DNA of 64,000 nucleotides from Bradyrhizobium jicamae (GCF_018130695.1 NZ_JAFCJX010000024.1:62001-126000); one strand, 5' to 3'. Shown: positions 7,199 through 16,103, counted from the stretch's first letter. The notes: generated by a model not told the origin, from the letters alone. Translations and numbers: made by a program.

Positions 7199-8755
7199 GT
7201 GCACGCCCCTATTTCCAGACCTGCCGAACTCGGACGAGAGGTCCGTACCCAATCCGGTCTCGTGCGCGGTCACGCGCGCGACGCAAACGGCGTGCTGGCG
7301 TTCAAGGGCATCCCCTACGCGACGCCGCCGGTCGGGCTGCTGCGCTGGCGCACGCCGCAGCCGCGCGCGCCCTGGGTCGGCGTGCGCGACGCCCTCACCT
7401 TTGGTGCCGGCTGTCTTTCATCGCTCGAGAATGATCACCGACCAGGGCCGCGCAGCGAGGATTGCCTCTATCTCAACGTCTGGACCGCCGCGACAGAGGC
7501 TCACGAGAAGCGGCCCGTGATGGTGTGGATTCACGGCGGCGGTTTTCAGTTCGGCTCATCCGCCAATCCGTCCACCGATGGTGGGCGGCTCGCCGCCAAA
7601 GGCGTCGTCGTCGTCAGCTTCAACTATCGCCTCGGCATCTTCGGCTTTCTCGCCCATCCCGATCTCGACGCTGAGGCACCTTCAGGCAATTACGGCCTCA
7701 GGGATCAACTGGCGGCGCTGCGCTGGGTCAAAGCCAATATCGCTGCCTTCGGCGGCGACCCTGATAACGTCACCCTGTTCGGCGAATCCGCCGGCGCGAT
7801 GGCCGTTGGCATCCTGATGGCCTCTCCGCTCGCGCATGGCTTGTTCCACAAGGCGATCGGACAGAGCGGCGCATTCTGGGATGGCCGGCACGGACCACTG
7901 CAAAGCTTCGACGAAGCCCGCGCCCGCGGCGTCGCCTTCGCGCGCGGGCAAGGCAACGCGTCGATATCAGCCTTGCGCGCCATACGCGCCGAGCAGCTGA
8001 ACGCAGCCGCGTCCTGGAACTTCAAGATGGACCACGTCGTATCGGCGTTCTCACCGAGTATCGATCGCCACGTCGTGCCCGACGTGCCCGCCCGACGCTT
8101 CCTGCGCGGCGAGCAGATGCGGATCCCCCTGCTCGCCGGCTGGAATGCCGCGGAGGAATTTCCCTTCATGGCACAATCGCTCCCCGCTCAATCGGCGCAA
8201 GCCTTTCGCGCCGCAGCCGAGACGATGTTCGGCAAAGAGCGCATGGCGGATTTCCTGAAGGTCTACCCCTCCGCGACCGACGCGGAAGCAAAGGTCTCCG
8301 CCGCCGCGCTCACCGGCGACACCGTGATCGGCGAACAGGTCTGGCAGTGGCTGCGGCTGCATCGCCTGGGCGGAGCGCCCGTCTACGGCTACCATTTCAG
8401 CTACACCTCGCCCTACACGCCGATCGCCTCGCACGTCACCGAGATCCCGTTCGTGTTCGGCACGTTGACGCCGCAGCAGGTGATCGGGTGCGCGGTGCCG
8501 CCGGCGGAGGAGGATCGAGCGTTGGCGGAGACGATGATGAGCTACTGGGTGAATTTCGCGAGGTGCAGCGATCCGAATGGATCGGGTCTGCCGGTGTGGC
8601 CCGCGTATGAGACAGATGTCGTGCAGATCATCGGCACAACAATCGAGTCCGGCGCAAATCCGCAGGCCGCACGCTTGCGGTTTCTCGGCAGCTTCAGGCA
8701 GGACGGAGTCTTGCCGACACGTTGGCGGGAGATGGCATCGACGACAGCACGATGA
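7199..8755 (+). CDS. Type-B carboxylesterase
   Basis: The 518-residue product is a carboxylesterase/lipase type B of the PnbA family. It shows EDCLYLNVW (about 87-95), the oxyanion loop IHGGGF (about 111-116) and the nucleophile elbow GESAGA with Ser197. I chose the GTG at 7199 because AGGAAA lies just upstream; an in-frame TTG at 7127 would add 24 residues that lack family similarity. No signal peptide is evident, so it is likely cytoplasmic, hydrolysing carboxylic esters of unknown identity. It is divergent from an AraC regulator, a usual arrangement for inducible esterases. Confidence 0.85.
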   Translation: MHAPISRPAELGREVRTQSGLVRGHARDANGVLAFKGIPYATPPVGLLRWRTPQPRAPWVGVRDALTFGAGCLSSLENDHRPGPRSEDCLYLNVWTAATEAHEKRPVMVWIHGGGFQFGSSANPSTDGGRLAAKGVVVVSFNYRLGIFGFLAHPDLDAEAPSGNYGLRDQLAALRWVKANIAAFGGDPDNVTLFGESAGAMAVGILMASPLAHGLFHKAIGQSGAFWDGRHGPLQSFDEARARGVAFARGQGNASISALRAIRAEQLNAAASWNFKMDHVVSAFSPSIDRHVVPDVPARRFLRGEQMRIPLLAGWNAAEEFPFMAQSLPAQSAQAFRAAAETMFGKERMADFLKVYPSATDAEAKVSAAALTGDTVIGEQVWQWLRLHRLGGAPVYGYHFSYTSPYTPIASHVTEIPFVFGTLTPQQVIGCAVPPAEEDRALAETMMSYWVNFARCSDPNGSGLPVWPAYETDVVQIIGTTIESGANPQAARLRFLGSFRQDGVLPTRWREMASTTAR

Positions 8756-9097
8756 CCTCGCCGCTCTGGACTGCAATCGCCCTTATCGTCTCTTCGATCG
8801 AGGGCCCCCCTGTCCCGAACCGACCATGGACGGAAGACAGGAACAGGCCCGTCCGGCCCGGACCAGGCGATCGCGTCGGGCAAGACGCGTGAGTGCCTGC
8901 GCAGCTCGTTGCCAAGATGCAGCGGAGCCTTGACGGAAACGCCGGTGCCCGCAGGCAGGCCTTCCACATCTCCGAGACCGCGGCGACCATCGTTGCAAAT
9001 TGTAACGGGGCTTCCCATCTTCCGAGGTCACTCGGGTTCGAGCGTGGCAGACGATAGGGCCGAGGCGACTGCGCCACCTGACAGTCTCGTCGTTTCG
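8756..9097. other. 342-bp convergent gap without a supported gene
   Basis: The space between the carboxylesterase stop and the sigma-factor stop holds no reading frame with both a start and a ribosome site. Short coding-looking stretches occur on the minus strand in two different frames (around 8700-8800 and 8800-8950), which could be the remains of a decayed gene, but I cannot name a family. Confidence 0.35.
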
Positions 9098-10120
9098 TCA
9101 AGCTCCCAAGACCATCGGCCGTTGGAGCACCGTGAAGAGCTTCTGGGCGAGCGGCTGCATAAACATCGTCATCGTGCCAATCCCATCTTCGTTTAGTGCC
9201 AAGAGCTGGATGGAATGCGCGTTCCAGCGGCCTTCCGCGCCCAAGGAATAGAGGGCGAACGCGGGCTGCAGGTTCGCGCCGACCGGGACGAGACGGAAGC
9301 CGCGATAGGCTGGCCAAACGGCTCCGAAGAATCCCCTGATGGAGCGGCGGCCGTGATACCATTCTCGCCAAGGCGGCATCGAACAGACGGCGTCCTCCTT
9401 CAGGAGCGCGACAAAGCGTTCGAGGTCGGCACTCTCCCACGCCTGCACATAGCGTTCCAGCAGGCTCCGCTGGTGCTCATCGGCCATTGGGACCAGTGGA
9501 GCGGCGCGACCAAGTGTGGCCAGCCTAGCTCGCGCCCTCTGCAGCGCGCTGTTCACGGACGCGACCGAGGCGTCGAGCACAGCGGCGACCTCGATCGCGG
9601 ACCAGCCGAGGACATCGGCCAGCAGCAGAACCGCACGCTGGCGCGGCGGTAGCTGCTGGATCGCTGCGATGAACGCGAGGCGGACGGACTCGCGCAGCTC
9701 GTAGCGGGCATCTGGGCCGGCGGCCGGATCCGGCAAGTTCTCCAGCTCGGCGTCCGGATAGGGCTCGACCCACAGCGATTCCGCATCCGGCCGCCCCCGC
9801 GGCCGTTCGCTAGACGGGCCGCCCAGTTGGTCAGGCATCAACCGGCCGCGCCTCGAACGGCTCGCCACCATGTTGAGGGCCACATTCGTCGCGATCCGAT
9901 AGAGCCAGTTCTTGATCGAGGCGCGCGCCTCGAAATCGTCGAAGCCCCGCCAAGCACGCAGCATTGTTTCCTGGACCGCATCCTCGGCCTCGTGCAGGGA
10001 GCCCAGCATGCGATAGCAATGCAGCTTGAGCGCGCGGCGATGCGCCTCGGCCGCCTTGGCGAAGTCGGCGCGACCGGGTGGAACGCCGCCGACAGAGCCC
10101 ACGAGCGTCCTGTCTTTCAT
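9098..10120 (-). CDS. ECF sigma factor with C-terminal SnoaL-like domain (SigX5/TIGR02960-like)
   Basis: The 340-residue protein has sigma region 2 (about 15-85, with HRRALKLHCYRMLGSLHEAEDAVQETMLRAW and IKNWLYRIATNVALN), region 4 (about 145-205, AAIQQLPPRQRAVLLLADVLGWSAIEVAAVLDASVASVNSALQRAR) and a C-terminal SnoaL/NTF2-like extension (about 215-330). Extended ECF factors of this kind lack a classical anti-sigma factor; the extension is thought to control activity. The ATG at 10120 starts MKDRTLVG; upstream codons overlap the neighbouring SDR gene. Two SDR genes lie upstream on the same strand and a CMD gene nearby, in line with the CMD/oxidoreductase/epimerase genes often linked to such factors. 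Confidence 0.85.
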   Translation of the reverse strand: MKDRTLVGSVGGVPPGRADFAKAAEAHRRALKLHCYRMLGSLHEAEDAVQETMLRAWRGFDDFEARASIKNWLYRIATNVALNMVASRSRRGRLMPDQLGGPSSERPRGRPDAESLWVEPYPDAELENLPDPAAGPDARYELRESVRLAFIAAIQQLPPRQRAVLLLADVLGWSAIEVAAVLDASVASVNSALQRARARLATLGRAAPLVPMADEHQRSLLERYVQAWESADLERFVALLKEDAVCSMPPWREWYHGRRSIRGFFGAVWPAYRGFRLVPVGANLQPAFALYSLGAEGRWNAHSIQLLALNEDGIGTMTMFMQPLAQKLFTVLQRPMVLGA

Positions 10121-10169
10121 TGCAACACGCTCAAACTTCCAGCTCCACAGCTCTTCCACTTTGGCATCT

Positions 10170-10931
10170 TCAACTCGCCGCCGCCATGCCATTGGCTGAA
10201 ATGGTGAAGATCGATCCGGGCTCCACCGGTGGCTTCTTTGCAACGTCGAGCACCGCCTCGGCCACATTTGTGGGCGACTGTCGCGGCCCCATATTGTCGA
10301 GAAATTTTTCCGCTGTAACGCCGAGGTATTGAGCGTAGCCATTCACTGCGGCCTGCCCGAGGTCGGTCTCTGGCATGACGCGGGAGGGTACGAGCGCCAT
10401 GAAGCGGATGCCGAGCTCCAGGCGATCGGATTCGGCTTGGCAGTACTTGGCGATGAACATTTGCATGCGCTTGGCGCCGGCATAACCGCCCGAGATCGGC
10501 GAGCCGCCAAGGCCGGCGCCGCTAGAAATAATCACGACGGTCGAGCCCGGCGCGAGTGGCGCCCGCAGCGCCGCTCGGCAGAACAGGAAGGCCATCTTGG
10601 TGTCGACCTCCCAATTCACCCCGAATTCGGCCCAGGTGAGCTCGGATATCGGCCGGACCGGAGGCGTAGCGCCGCCGCAGATGACCAAGAGGTCGGGCCT
10701 CGTCTTCCGGAAGACTTTCCGTGGCGCGGCTTCGGTCGCGGCGTCCAGCGCCATCGTCTCAACGCTGCGCGTGCGCTTCGCGAGCTCGGCCAGGCCGCGT
10801 CCTTGTCTGGCGACCGCCAGGACCTGCGCGCCCTCGGCCGACGCGCGCTGCACGATCTCGCGTCCGACGCCCCGGCTCGCGCCCAGCACGACCACGCGCT
10901 TGCCCTGTAGCGGCCCATTCTCCGACGACAT
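10170..10931 (-). CDS. SDR-family NAD(P)-dependent oxidoreductase
   Basis: The 253-residue product is a classical short-chain dehydrogenase. It shows the cofactor motif GASRGVG near residue 18, CGG after the fourth strand, the Ser region VVIISSGAGLGGSP and a YAGAK (Y-x-x-x-K) active site. It lies between the second SDR gene (166 bp upstream) and the ECF sigma gene (49 bp downstream) on the same strand, so the three may be cotranscribed. The substrate cannot be told from sequence. Confidence 0.85.
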   Translation of the reverse strand: MSSENGPLQGKRVVVLGASRGVGREIVQRASAEGAQVLAVARQGRGLAELAKRTRSVETMALDAATEAAPRKVFRKTRPDLLVICGGATPPVRPISELTWAEFGVNWEVDTKMAFLFCRAALRAPLAPGSTVVIISSGAGLGGSPISGGYAGAKRMQMFIAKYCQAESDRLELGIRFMALVPSRVMPETDLGQAAVNGYAQYLGVTAEKFLDNMGPRQSPTNVAEAVLDVAKKPPVEPGSIFTISANGMAAAS

Positions 10932-11096
10932 GGTTCAAATCACCTCAGATATCATTGTCGTTGTCGAGATCGCGGGCGACGGGAAACTCATCGGTCCGGC
11001 GAAGACTCTTTAGGTTCGCCCGCCGCACCGAAGCGATCGGCAGCCCACGCCTCAACGCAGATGGACCTCGACGTACTGTGCGATGCGGACTGCCCG

Positions 11097-11891
11097 TTAA
11101 TCGACGATGAGCCCGCCGGTGAGGTTGGCCACGGTCCCGGTCACGCCGCTCCCTCGGTCGGAGGCCAGGAAGGCGGCCATCTCCGCCACTTCCGAAACCC
11201 GGGACGAGCGCTTGCGATGCGTCAGGCTTTCGCCGAAGGCTTGGAACTGCTCTCGGGAGATCCCCATCGCCTCAGCATGGAGACCGTAGACAACGTCAAT
11301 CGTCTTCGTCTCCGGCATGCCCGACGAGCGGATACAAACTGCGCGGACACCGTTAGCGCCGAATTCCGCGGAGAGATTGCGGTTCAAGGCCTCCATAGCG
11401 GCCCAGGCGGGGCCCATTCCGCCAACTCGAGCCAACCCGAGGCGAGCCGGCTCGGGCGTGTTCATCAGCAACACGCCCGAGCCCTGTTCGGCCATCCGCC
11501 GCGCGGCGGCCCGCGCCGTCAGAAAGTGCGACCGGAGGTAGAGGGTGATCGGCGCGGCGAAGGCATCCACCGACAGCTGAGCGATCGGGATGCCCTGGGT
11601 CCCGGGCTGCGGGACAGGGGTAATGCCGTTGAACGAAACGTCGAGCCGTCCCGTAGCCTCGAAGACCCTGGCAACGTGGCCTTCGACAGCCGCTTCGTCG
11701 AGGGCGTCGACCTGGAAGGCCTCCGCCGCTCCGCCGGCGGCAACGATCTCCCGTGCGACCCGCTCGACCTTGTCCAGCGTGCGGCCCGAAAGGAAAACCT
11801 TGGCGCCTTCGCGAGCGAATGTCCGGGCCACGGCGCCTCCGATTGCCCCTCCGGCGCCATGGATTATTGCGGTCTTGTTTTCGAGCAGCAT
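11097..11891 (-). CDS. SDR-family protein with altered active site
   Basis: The 264-residue product has the SDR fold: an N-terminal GAGGAIGG dinucleotide loop, LSGRTLDKVERVAREI, the segment LDVSFNGI and a C-terminal GSGVTGTVANLTGG. Where other SDRs carry Y-x-x-x-K, this one reads W-A-A-M-E, so both catalytic residues appear to be replaced. It may bind rather than reduce its ligand, or use other residues. AAGGGA lies just ahead of the ATG. It is divergent from the exported esterase at 12260 and heads the possible SDR-SDR-sigma operon. Confidence 0.8.
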   Translation of the reverse strand: MLLENKTAIIHGAGGAIGGAVARTFAREGAKVFLSGRTLDKVERVAREIVAAGGAAEAFQVDALDEAAVEGHVARVFEATGRLDVSFNGITPVPQPGTQGIPIAQLSVDAFAAPITLYLRSHFLTARAAARRMAEQGSGVLLMNTPEPARLGLARVGGMGPAWAAMEALNRNLSAEFGANGVRAVCIRSSGMPETKTIDVVYGLHAEAMGISREQFQAFGESLTHRKRSSRVSEVAEMAAFLASDRGSGVTGTVANLTGGLIVD

Positions 11892-12259
11892 AGCCAGTCC
11901 CTTCCCATTTCGGGTTGACGCGCGAGGAGGCGGCTGGTCTTGCCACCGCCTTGGTGTGCGTGCTGTGAAGACCGTCGATGTCCGCGAAATTCATCGGCGC
12001 CGCTGTAAAAAACGAGCGCTGGCGGATTTGCGCGCCATGCTTGCCGGCGCAAACGATCGGCCCGCTCCGGCTCCCAATGCTCGGACGCCATCGAAAAAAG
12101 ACCGTCAGCGCGCCCTGCTCGATATGACGGTCTCTCGTTGCGAGCGATGTCTGCGTTCATTCATGAGCCAAATTCATAAACGCTATCGCATCCAGCTGTC
12201 TAATCAAACACCGGCGCCCGCGCTACGTTCAGGACCGATCCCGAACAATCGAAAATGCA
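11892..12259. promoter_or_regulatory. 368-bp divergent intergenic region
   Basis: This space separates the SDR/sigma transcript (minus) from the exported hydrolase/CMD/cupin transcript (plus), so it should hold both promoters. I see TTCATTCATGAGCCAAATTCAT near 12157-12178, with two TTCAT copies, but no convincing -35/-10 pair or ECF-type consensus. No reading frame here is supported as a gene. Confidence 0.35.
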
Positions 12260-13351
12260 ATGACGATTTTCTCCTCTTGGACGCATCTGCTCGCGCTATT
12301 GCCCGTCGCTGTCGGCATCGCTGCAATTCCCGTGGCGATCGCCCAGCAGGCTGGCAGGCGGGAACCGCTCGTCATCCAAGAGCAAGGGAGCTTCGCCGTC
12401 GGCGGCACGATTCTGAGCCGTCCAGGCACCTACAACAACAATTCGCCCACCGCCGAAGGGCAAACCCTTCATGGCGATCATCTTTATGCTTCCTATCAAG
12501 TGCCGCAGAACCCGAGGCGGCTACCCATCGTCATGCTGCATGGCGCCTATCAGTCGGCGCGCAGCTGGGAGACCACTTCAGATGGCCGCGAGGGGTTTCA
12601 GAACATTTTCCTGCGTCGGCATTTCGCAGTCTATCTGGCCGATCAGCCGCGTCGTGGACGGGCGGGAAACAGCACGGTCGCTGCGACGCTCGAGCCGTCC
12701 CCCTACGACCAGCTCTTCTTCGACCAGTTCCGGCTCGGCAAGTGGCCCAACTACTTCGACAACGTCCAGTTCGATCGCAAGCCAGAGACGCTGGACCAGT
12801 TCTTTCGTTCGGTTACGCCCAACACCGGCCCCTACGATGTCGGCGTGATCTCGGACGCCATGTCCGCGCTGTTCGCAAAGATCGGTCCGGCCACCCTCTT
12901 CACGCATTCGCAGGGTGGCGGTCCGGGCTGGCTGACGGCGATCAAGAATCCCAACGTCAAGGCGATCGTCGCCTTCGAGCCGGGCAGCGGCTTCATCTTC
13001 CCGGAAGGCGAGTTGCCTGCGGAGATGCCGAGCGCAGCCGGCACGCTGAAGCCTGAAGCCGTGCCGCTCGCGGACTTCGAGAAACTGACGCGCATCCCGA
13101 TCGTCATCTATTACGGCGACAACTTCCCGGTCGAGCCAACCACAGAGCGCGGTCAGGACAACTGGCGGGTGCGGCTGGCCATGGCCCGGCTCTGGGTCGA
13201 CACCATCAACAAACATGGCGGCGACGCCCAACTGGTCCATCTTCCAGATATCGGAATCCGCGGCAACACGCACTTCCTGATGTCCGACTTGAACAATGTC
13301 CAGATCGCCGATCAGGTCTCACGGTTCCTCGCCGAGAAAACACTGGATTGA
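12260..13351 (+). CDS. Exported alpha/beta hydrolase, esterase-713-like
   Basis: The 363-residue product begins with a signal-like hydrophobic stretch (LLALLPVAVGIAAIPVAIAQQ, cleavage near residue 30). It has the strand VMLHGAYQS, a nucleophile elbow H-S-Q-G-G with Ser217, and the C-terminal GIRGNTHFLMSDLNN with the likely catalytic His. It is paralogous to the hydrolase at 4531. It is the first gene of a plus-strand set (hydrolase, DLH-like hydrolase, CMD protein, cupin) in which every product carries an export signal, suggesting a periplasmic or cell-surface pathway. The substrate is unknown; an ester or lactone is likely. Confidence 0.82.
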   Translation: MTIFSSWTHLLALLPVAVGIAAIPVAIAQQAGRREPLVIQEQGSFAVGGTILSRPGTYNNNSPTAEGQTLHGDHLYASYQVPQNPRRLPIVMLHGAYQSARSWETTSDGREGFQNIFLRRHFAVYLADQPRRGRAGNSTVAATLEPSPYDQLFFDQFRLGKWPNYFDNVQFDRKPETLDQFFRSVTPNTGPYDVGVISDAMSALFAKIGPATLFTHSQGGGPGWLTAIKNPNVKAIVAFEPGSGFIFPEGELPAEMPSAAGTLKPEAVPLADFEKLTRIPIVIYYGDNFPVEPTTERGQDNWRVRLAMARLWVDTINKHGGDAQLVHLPDIGIRGNTHFLMSDLNNVQIADQVSRFLAEKTLD

Positions 13352-13401
13352 TCCGCCCGCGCGGACGATCGGCGCTGCGGATCAGAGATTTGGAGTTCGA
13401 G

Positions 13402-14514
13402 ATGAACGACGAAATCATCAACAAGGGTCGGCGCGCGTTGCTCGGAGCCTCCGCACTTGGTGTTTCAGCTGCAATGTTAGGAGATCCAGCAATGATCCAC
13501 GCAACGGCCGTTGCAGCCGACCACAAGCAGAATCCGCTCACCCTCGTCTACGACGGCGCCATCACGAAGAACGAGCCGGGCAACGTCAACATCCATCCGG
13601 CCACCTACAGGCTCAATGGCCTGGACATCGTCGCCAACGTCTACACGCCAGCGAACTATGATCCGAACCAGAAGTATCCTGCGATCGTCATGGCGCACCC
13701 GAACGGCGGGGTGAAAGAACAGGTCGCGGGCCTCTATGCTCAGCATCTCGCTGAACAGGGCTACATCACGATCGCAGCCGAAGCCGCATATCAGGGAGGT
13801 AGCGGTGGCGAGCCGCGCAGCGTGGACAAGCCACAATTCCGCATCGACGACATTCATGGCGCAGCGGATTTCATCACCCGATTTCCCGGCGTGGACGCCA
13901 GCCGCCTCGGCCTGTTTGGAATTTGCGGTGGCGGCGGCTACGCTCTCGCCGCGGCGAAGACCGACAAGCGCTTCAAGTCGATCGCGACCTTGAGCATGTT
14001 CAATTCAGGGCGGGTTCGCCGCAATGGCTACGCGGACTCGCAACTGGGGACAGTCCAGGCCCGGCTCCAGCAGGCGTCGAATGCGCGCGCCCGGGAGGTC
14101 GCCGGCGGAGAAATTCTCTATTCGGGGGATGCCAATCTGACGGATGCGCAGATCGCCGCGCTGCCCTTCGATCTCTATCGGCAAGGCTATGAATACTATT
14201 GGAAAACCCACGCCCACCCCGGCTCGACCTTCAAGTACACCACGAGCAGCTTGCTGGACCTGATGCGCTGGGATGCCGCCGACCAGATCGAACTCATCAA
14301 CACGCCGTTGCTGATGATCGCCGGCAGCAAGGCCGACAGCTTGTACATGACCGAGGATGTCTTTGCCAAAGCCAGCGGCACGAAAGACAAGGAACTGTTC
14401 AAGATCACCGGCGCGACCCACATCGAAACCTATTGGATTCCCGAATATGTCGAGGCGGCGATGGGCAAGCTGACGCCGTTTTTTACCCGAACCCTCGTCT
14501 CCGACCGTTCATAA
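13402..14514 (+). CDS. Exported alpha/beta hydrolase, dienelactone-hydrolase-like with GxCxG elbow
   Basis: The 370-residue product starts MNDEIINKGRRALLGASALG, a twin-arginine-like signal. The body is an alpha/beta hydrolase with MAHPNGGVKEQ as oxyanion loop and the elbow G-I-C-G-G, Cys175 taking the nucleophile position as in dienelactone hydrolases. The C-terminal GATHIETYW supplies the likely His. I chose the ATG at 13402, after TGGAGTTCGAG, rather than an upstream frame overlapping the previous stop. The next gene encodes a CMD protein; CMD and DLH act in sequence in protocatechuate and chlorocatechol pathways, but those enzymes are cytoplasmic and these are exported. Confidence 0.78.
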   Translation: MNDEIINKGRRALLGASALGVSAAMLGDPAMIHATAVAADHKQNPLTLVYDGAITKNEPGNVNIHPATYRLNGLDIVANVYTPANYDPNQKYPAIVMAHPNGGVKEQVAGLYAQHLAEQGYITIAAEAAYQGGSGGEPRSVDKPQFRIDDIHGAADFITRFPGVDASRLGLFGICGGGGYALAAAKTDKRFKSIATLSMFNSGRVRRNGYADSQLGTVQARLQQASNARAREVAGGEILYSGDANLTDAQIAALPFDLYRQGYEYYWKTHAHPGSTFKYTTSSLLDLMRWDAADQIELINTPLLMIAGSKADSLYMTEDVFAKASGTKDKELFKITGATHIETYWIPEYVEAAMGKLTPFFTRTLVSDRS

Positions 14515-14528
14515 GCGAGGAGACAGCA

Positions 14529-14957
14529 TTGAAGACGCTCACCAGGAATCTGCTCGTCACGGCCAGCCTGCTTCTAGCCGGAGGATTGTCCACCATGGCT
14601 AACGCCCAAAATCAGATACCCGCTGCCTCCGACGCGGCACCTGCCCCGCAGCAGTCGCGCGCGCAGCAGCTGATGGGCGACGTCGCGCCCAAGCTCGCCG
14701 AACTGACAGATGACGTGTTGTTTGGCGATGTCTGGGAACGGCCCGGCCTCGCCAAGCGAGATCGGAGCCTGATCACGGTCGCAGCGTTGGTGGCGCTCAA
14801 CCGCCCCGAGCAGCTCCGCTCCCACATAGCCCTTGCGCGCCGCAATGGCGTGACCGAGCAGGAGATCGTCGAAACAATCACCCAGCTCGCCTTCTATGCG
14901 GGCTGGCCCAACGCGATCACCGCCGTCGGCGTTGCCCGCGAAGTCTTCAAAAATTGA
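14529..14957 (+). CDS. Exported carboxymuconolactone decarboxylase family protein
   Basis: Translation most likely starts at TTG 14529, preceded by GGAGACAG. This gives 142 residues with a signal peptide (KTLTRNLLVTASLLLAGGLSTMANAQ) followed by a CMD/AhpD-like all-helical domain: RDRSLITVAALVALNRPEQLRSHI and GVTEQEIVETITQLAFYAGWPNA. The domain lacks a C-x-x-C pair, so AhpD-type peroxidase activity is unlikely. It is 14 bp after the DLH-like gene and 15 bp before the cupin gene, evidently in one operon. An exported CMD protein is less usual than the cytoplasmic form. Confidence 0.82.
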   Translation: MKTLTRNLLVTASLLLAGGLSTMANAQNQIPAASDAAPAPQQSRAQQLMGDVAPKLAELTDDVLFGDVWERPGLAKRDRSLITVAALVALNRPEQLRSHIALARRNGVTEQEIVETITQLAFYAGWPNAITAVGVAREVFKN

Positions 14958-14972
14958 CGGGGTTACGAGTGA

Positions 14973-15443
14973 ATGAAGTCCCCCGTAGCGGCGCTCCTCA
15001 TCTTTGTCTTCGGCGCCTCGGCGGCGTCAGCCCAGTCTGATCTCATGATCACCGTCACGCGTCCGGGATCGCAGCCGTCCAGCGCAGGTCCTGCCGAGAA
15101 CTTCACTGGTTCAGTGAGGGTCGACTCCCGATTCAAGGGAACTGCCCCTGCCCGCATCGGCGGAGCAATCGTGACATTCGAGCCGGGCGCCCGTACGGCC
15201 TGGCATACCCATCCACTCGGCCAGACCCTCATCGTCACGGCGGGCATCGGCCTTGTCCAGGAATGGGGCGGCGCCATTCAGGAGATCATGCCGGGCGACA
15301 TCGTATGGATTCCACCGCGTGTGAAGCACTGGCACGGAGCCACCCCGACCAACGGCATGTCGCATATCGCCATCTCGGAATCGCTCGACGGCAAGTCCGT
15401 CGAGTGGATGGAGAAGGTGACGGACGAACAGTATCGACGATAG
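14973..15443 (+). CDS. Exported cupin-domain protein
   Basis: The 156-residue product has a Sec signal (MKSPVAALLIFVFGASAASAQ) and a single cupin barrel. Motif 1 is FEPGARTAWHTHPLGQTLIV with the metal-type H-T-H, and motif 2 is PGDIVWIPPRVKHWHGATP with a further His pair. Cupins with CMD-type partners are often found beside one another and sometimes fused in proteobacteria. It is the last gene of the exported hydrolase/CMD set and directly precedes the decayed deformylase-like copy. A metal-dependent isomerase, dioxygenase or lactone-processing role is possible but unproven. Confidence 0.82.
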   Translation: MKSPVAALLIFVFGASAASAQSDLMITVTRPGSQPSSAGPAENFTGSVRVDSRFKGTAPARIGGAIVTFEPGARTAWHTHPLGQTLIVTAGIGLVQEWGGAIQEIMPGDIVWIPPRVKHWHGATPTNGMSHIAISESLDGKSVEWMEKVTDEQYRR

Positions 15444-15477
15444 CCGGCGCTTTGAGTCGCCGCGATAGGCACGCCCC

Positions 15478-15954
15478 GTGTGGGTGATCCGCTCTACGCG
15501 CTCGCCCGCAGCCGTCACCGCCTTCGACGACGGCTTGCGCGACCTCGCGCGGGACCTGCTCGACACCATGCACGCCGCCCCCGGCATCGGCATCACCGCG
15601 CCGCATGTCGGCGTCGCCTTGCGCGTCGTCCTGCTCGACCTCGGCGACAGCGAAGGCGCGCGGACTTACGTCAATCCGGAGATCGTCTAGGCCTCACCCG
15701 AGATGATCATGCACATCGAAGGCAGCGTCTCGATGCCCGGCGTCCGCGACGAGGTCGAACGCCACGCCCGCGTCCGCGTCAGCTATTGGGATGTTGATGG
15801 CAACAAGCGGAGCGAAGAGTCAGAGGGCCTGCGCGCGGTCTGCCATCAGCATGAGATCGATCAGCTGAACGGCCTGTTCTAGATCAAGCGGCTGTCACGG
15901 CTGAAGCGCGAGCGGCTGATCAAGCGGTTCGAGAAGATGGGGCGAACGAGCTAG
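15478..15954 (+). pseudogene. Decayed second copy of the peptide deformylase-like gene (two in-frame amber codons)
   Basis: From about 15506 onward this frame is nearly identical to the gene at 5652, including the altered motifs GIGITAPHVG, EGSVS and QHEIDQ. The frame is open from 15478 to the TAG at 15952 except for TAG at 15688 (CAG, Gln79, in the intact copy) and TAG at 15880 (TGG, Trp143, in the intact copy). No frameshift is present. The first 10 codons differ from the intact copy, so the duplication began just inside the gene. The two copies are direct repeats 9.8 kb apart. Confidence 0.85.
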
Positions 15955-16103
15955 ATTAGCACGCGATGCTATGCGTTCTGTCGCGATAGAACTCTAATGA
16001 TCACATTTTTTATTCGCATATCCTTCATAGAGGGGTCGATTGATCGCGGCATCGTGTCCCTTCCAGCCAACAACGGCAGGCCGATTCAAACGGGAGGATA
16101 GCG

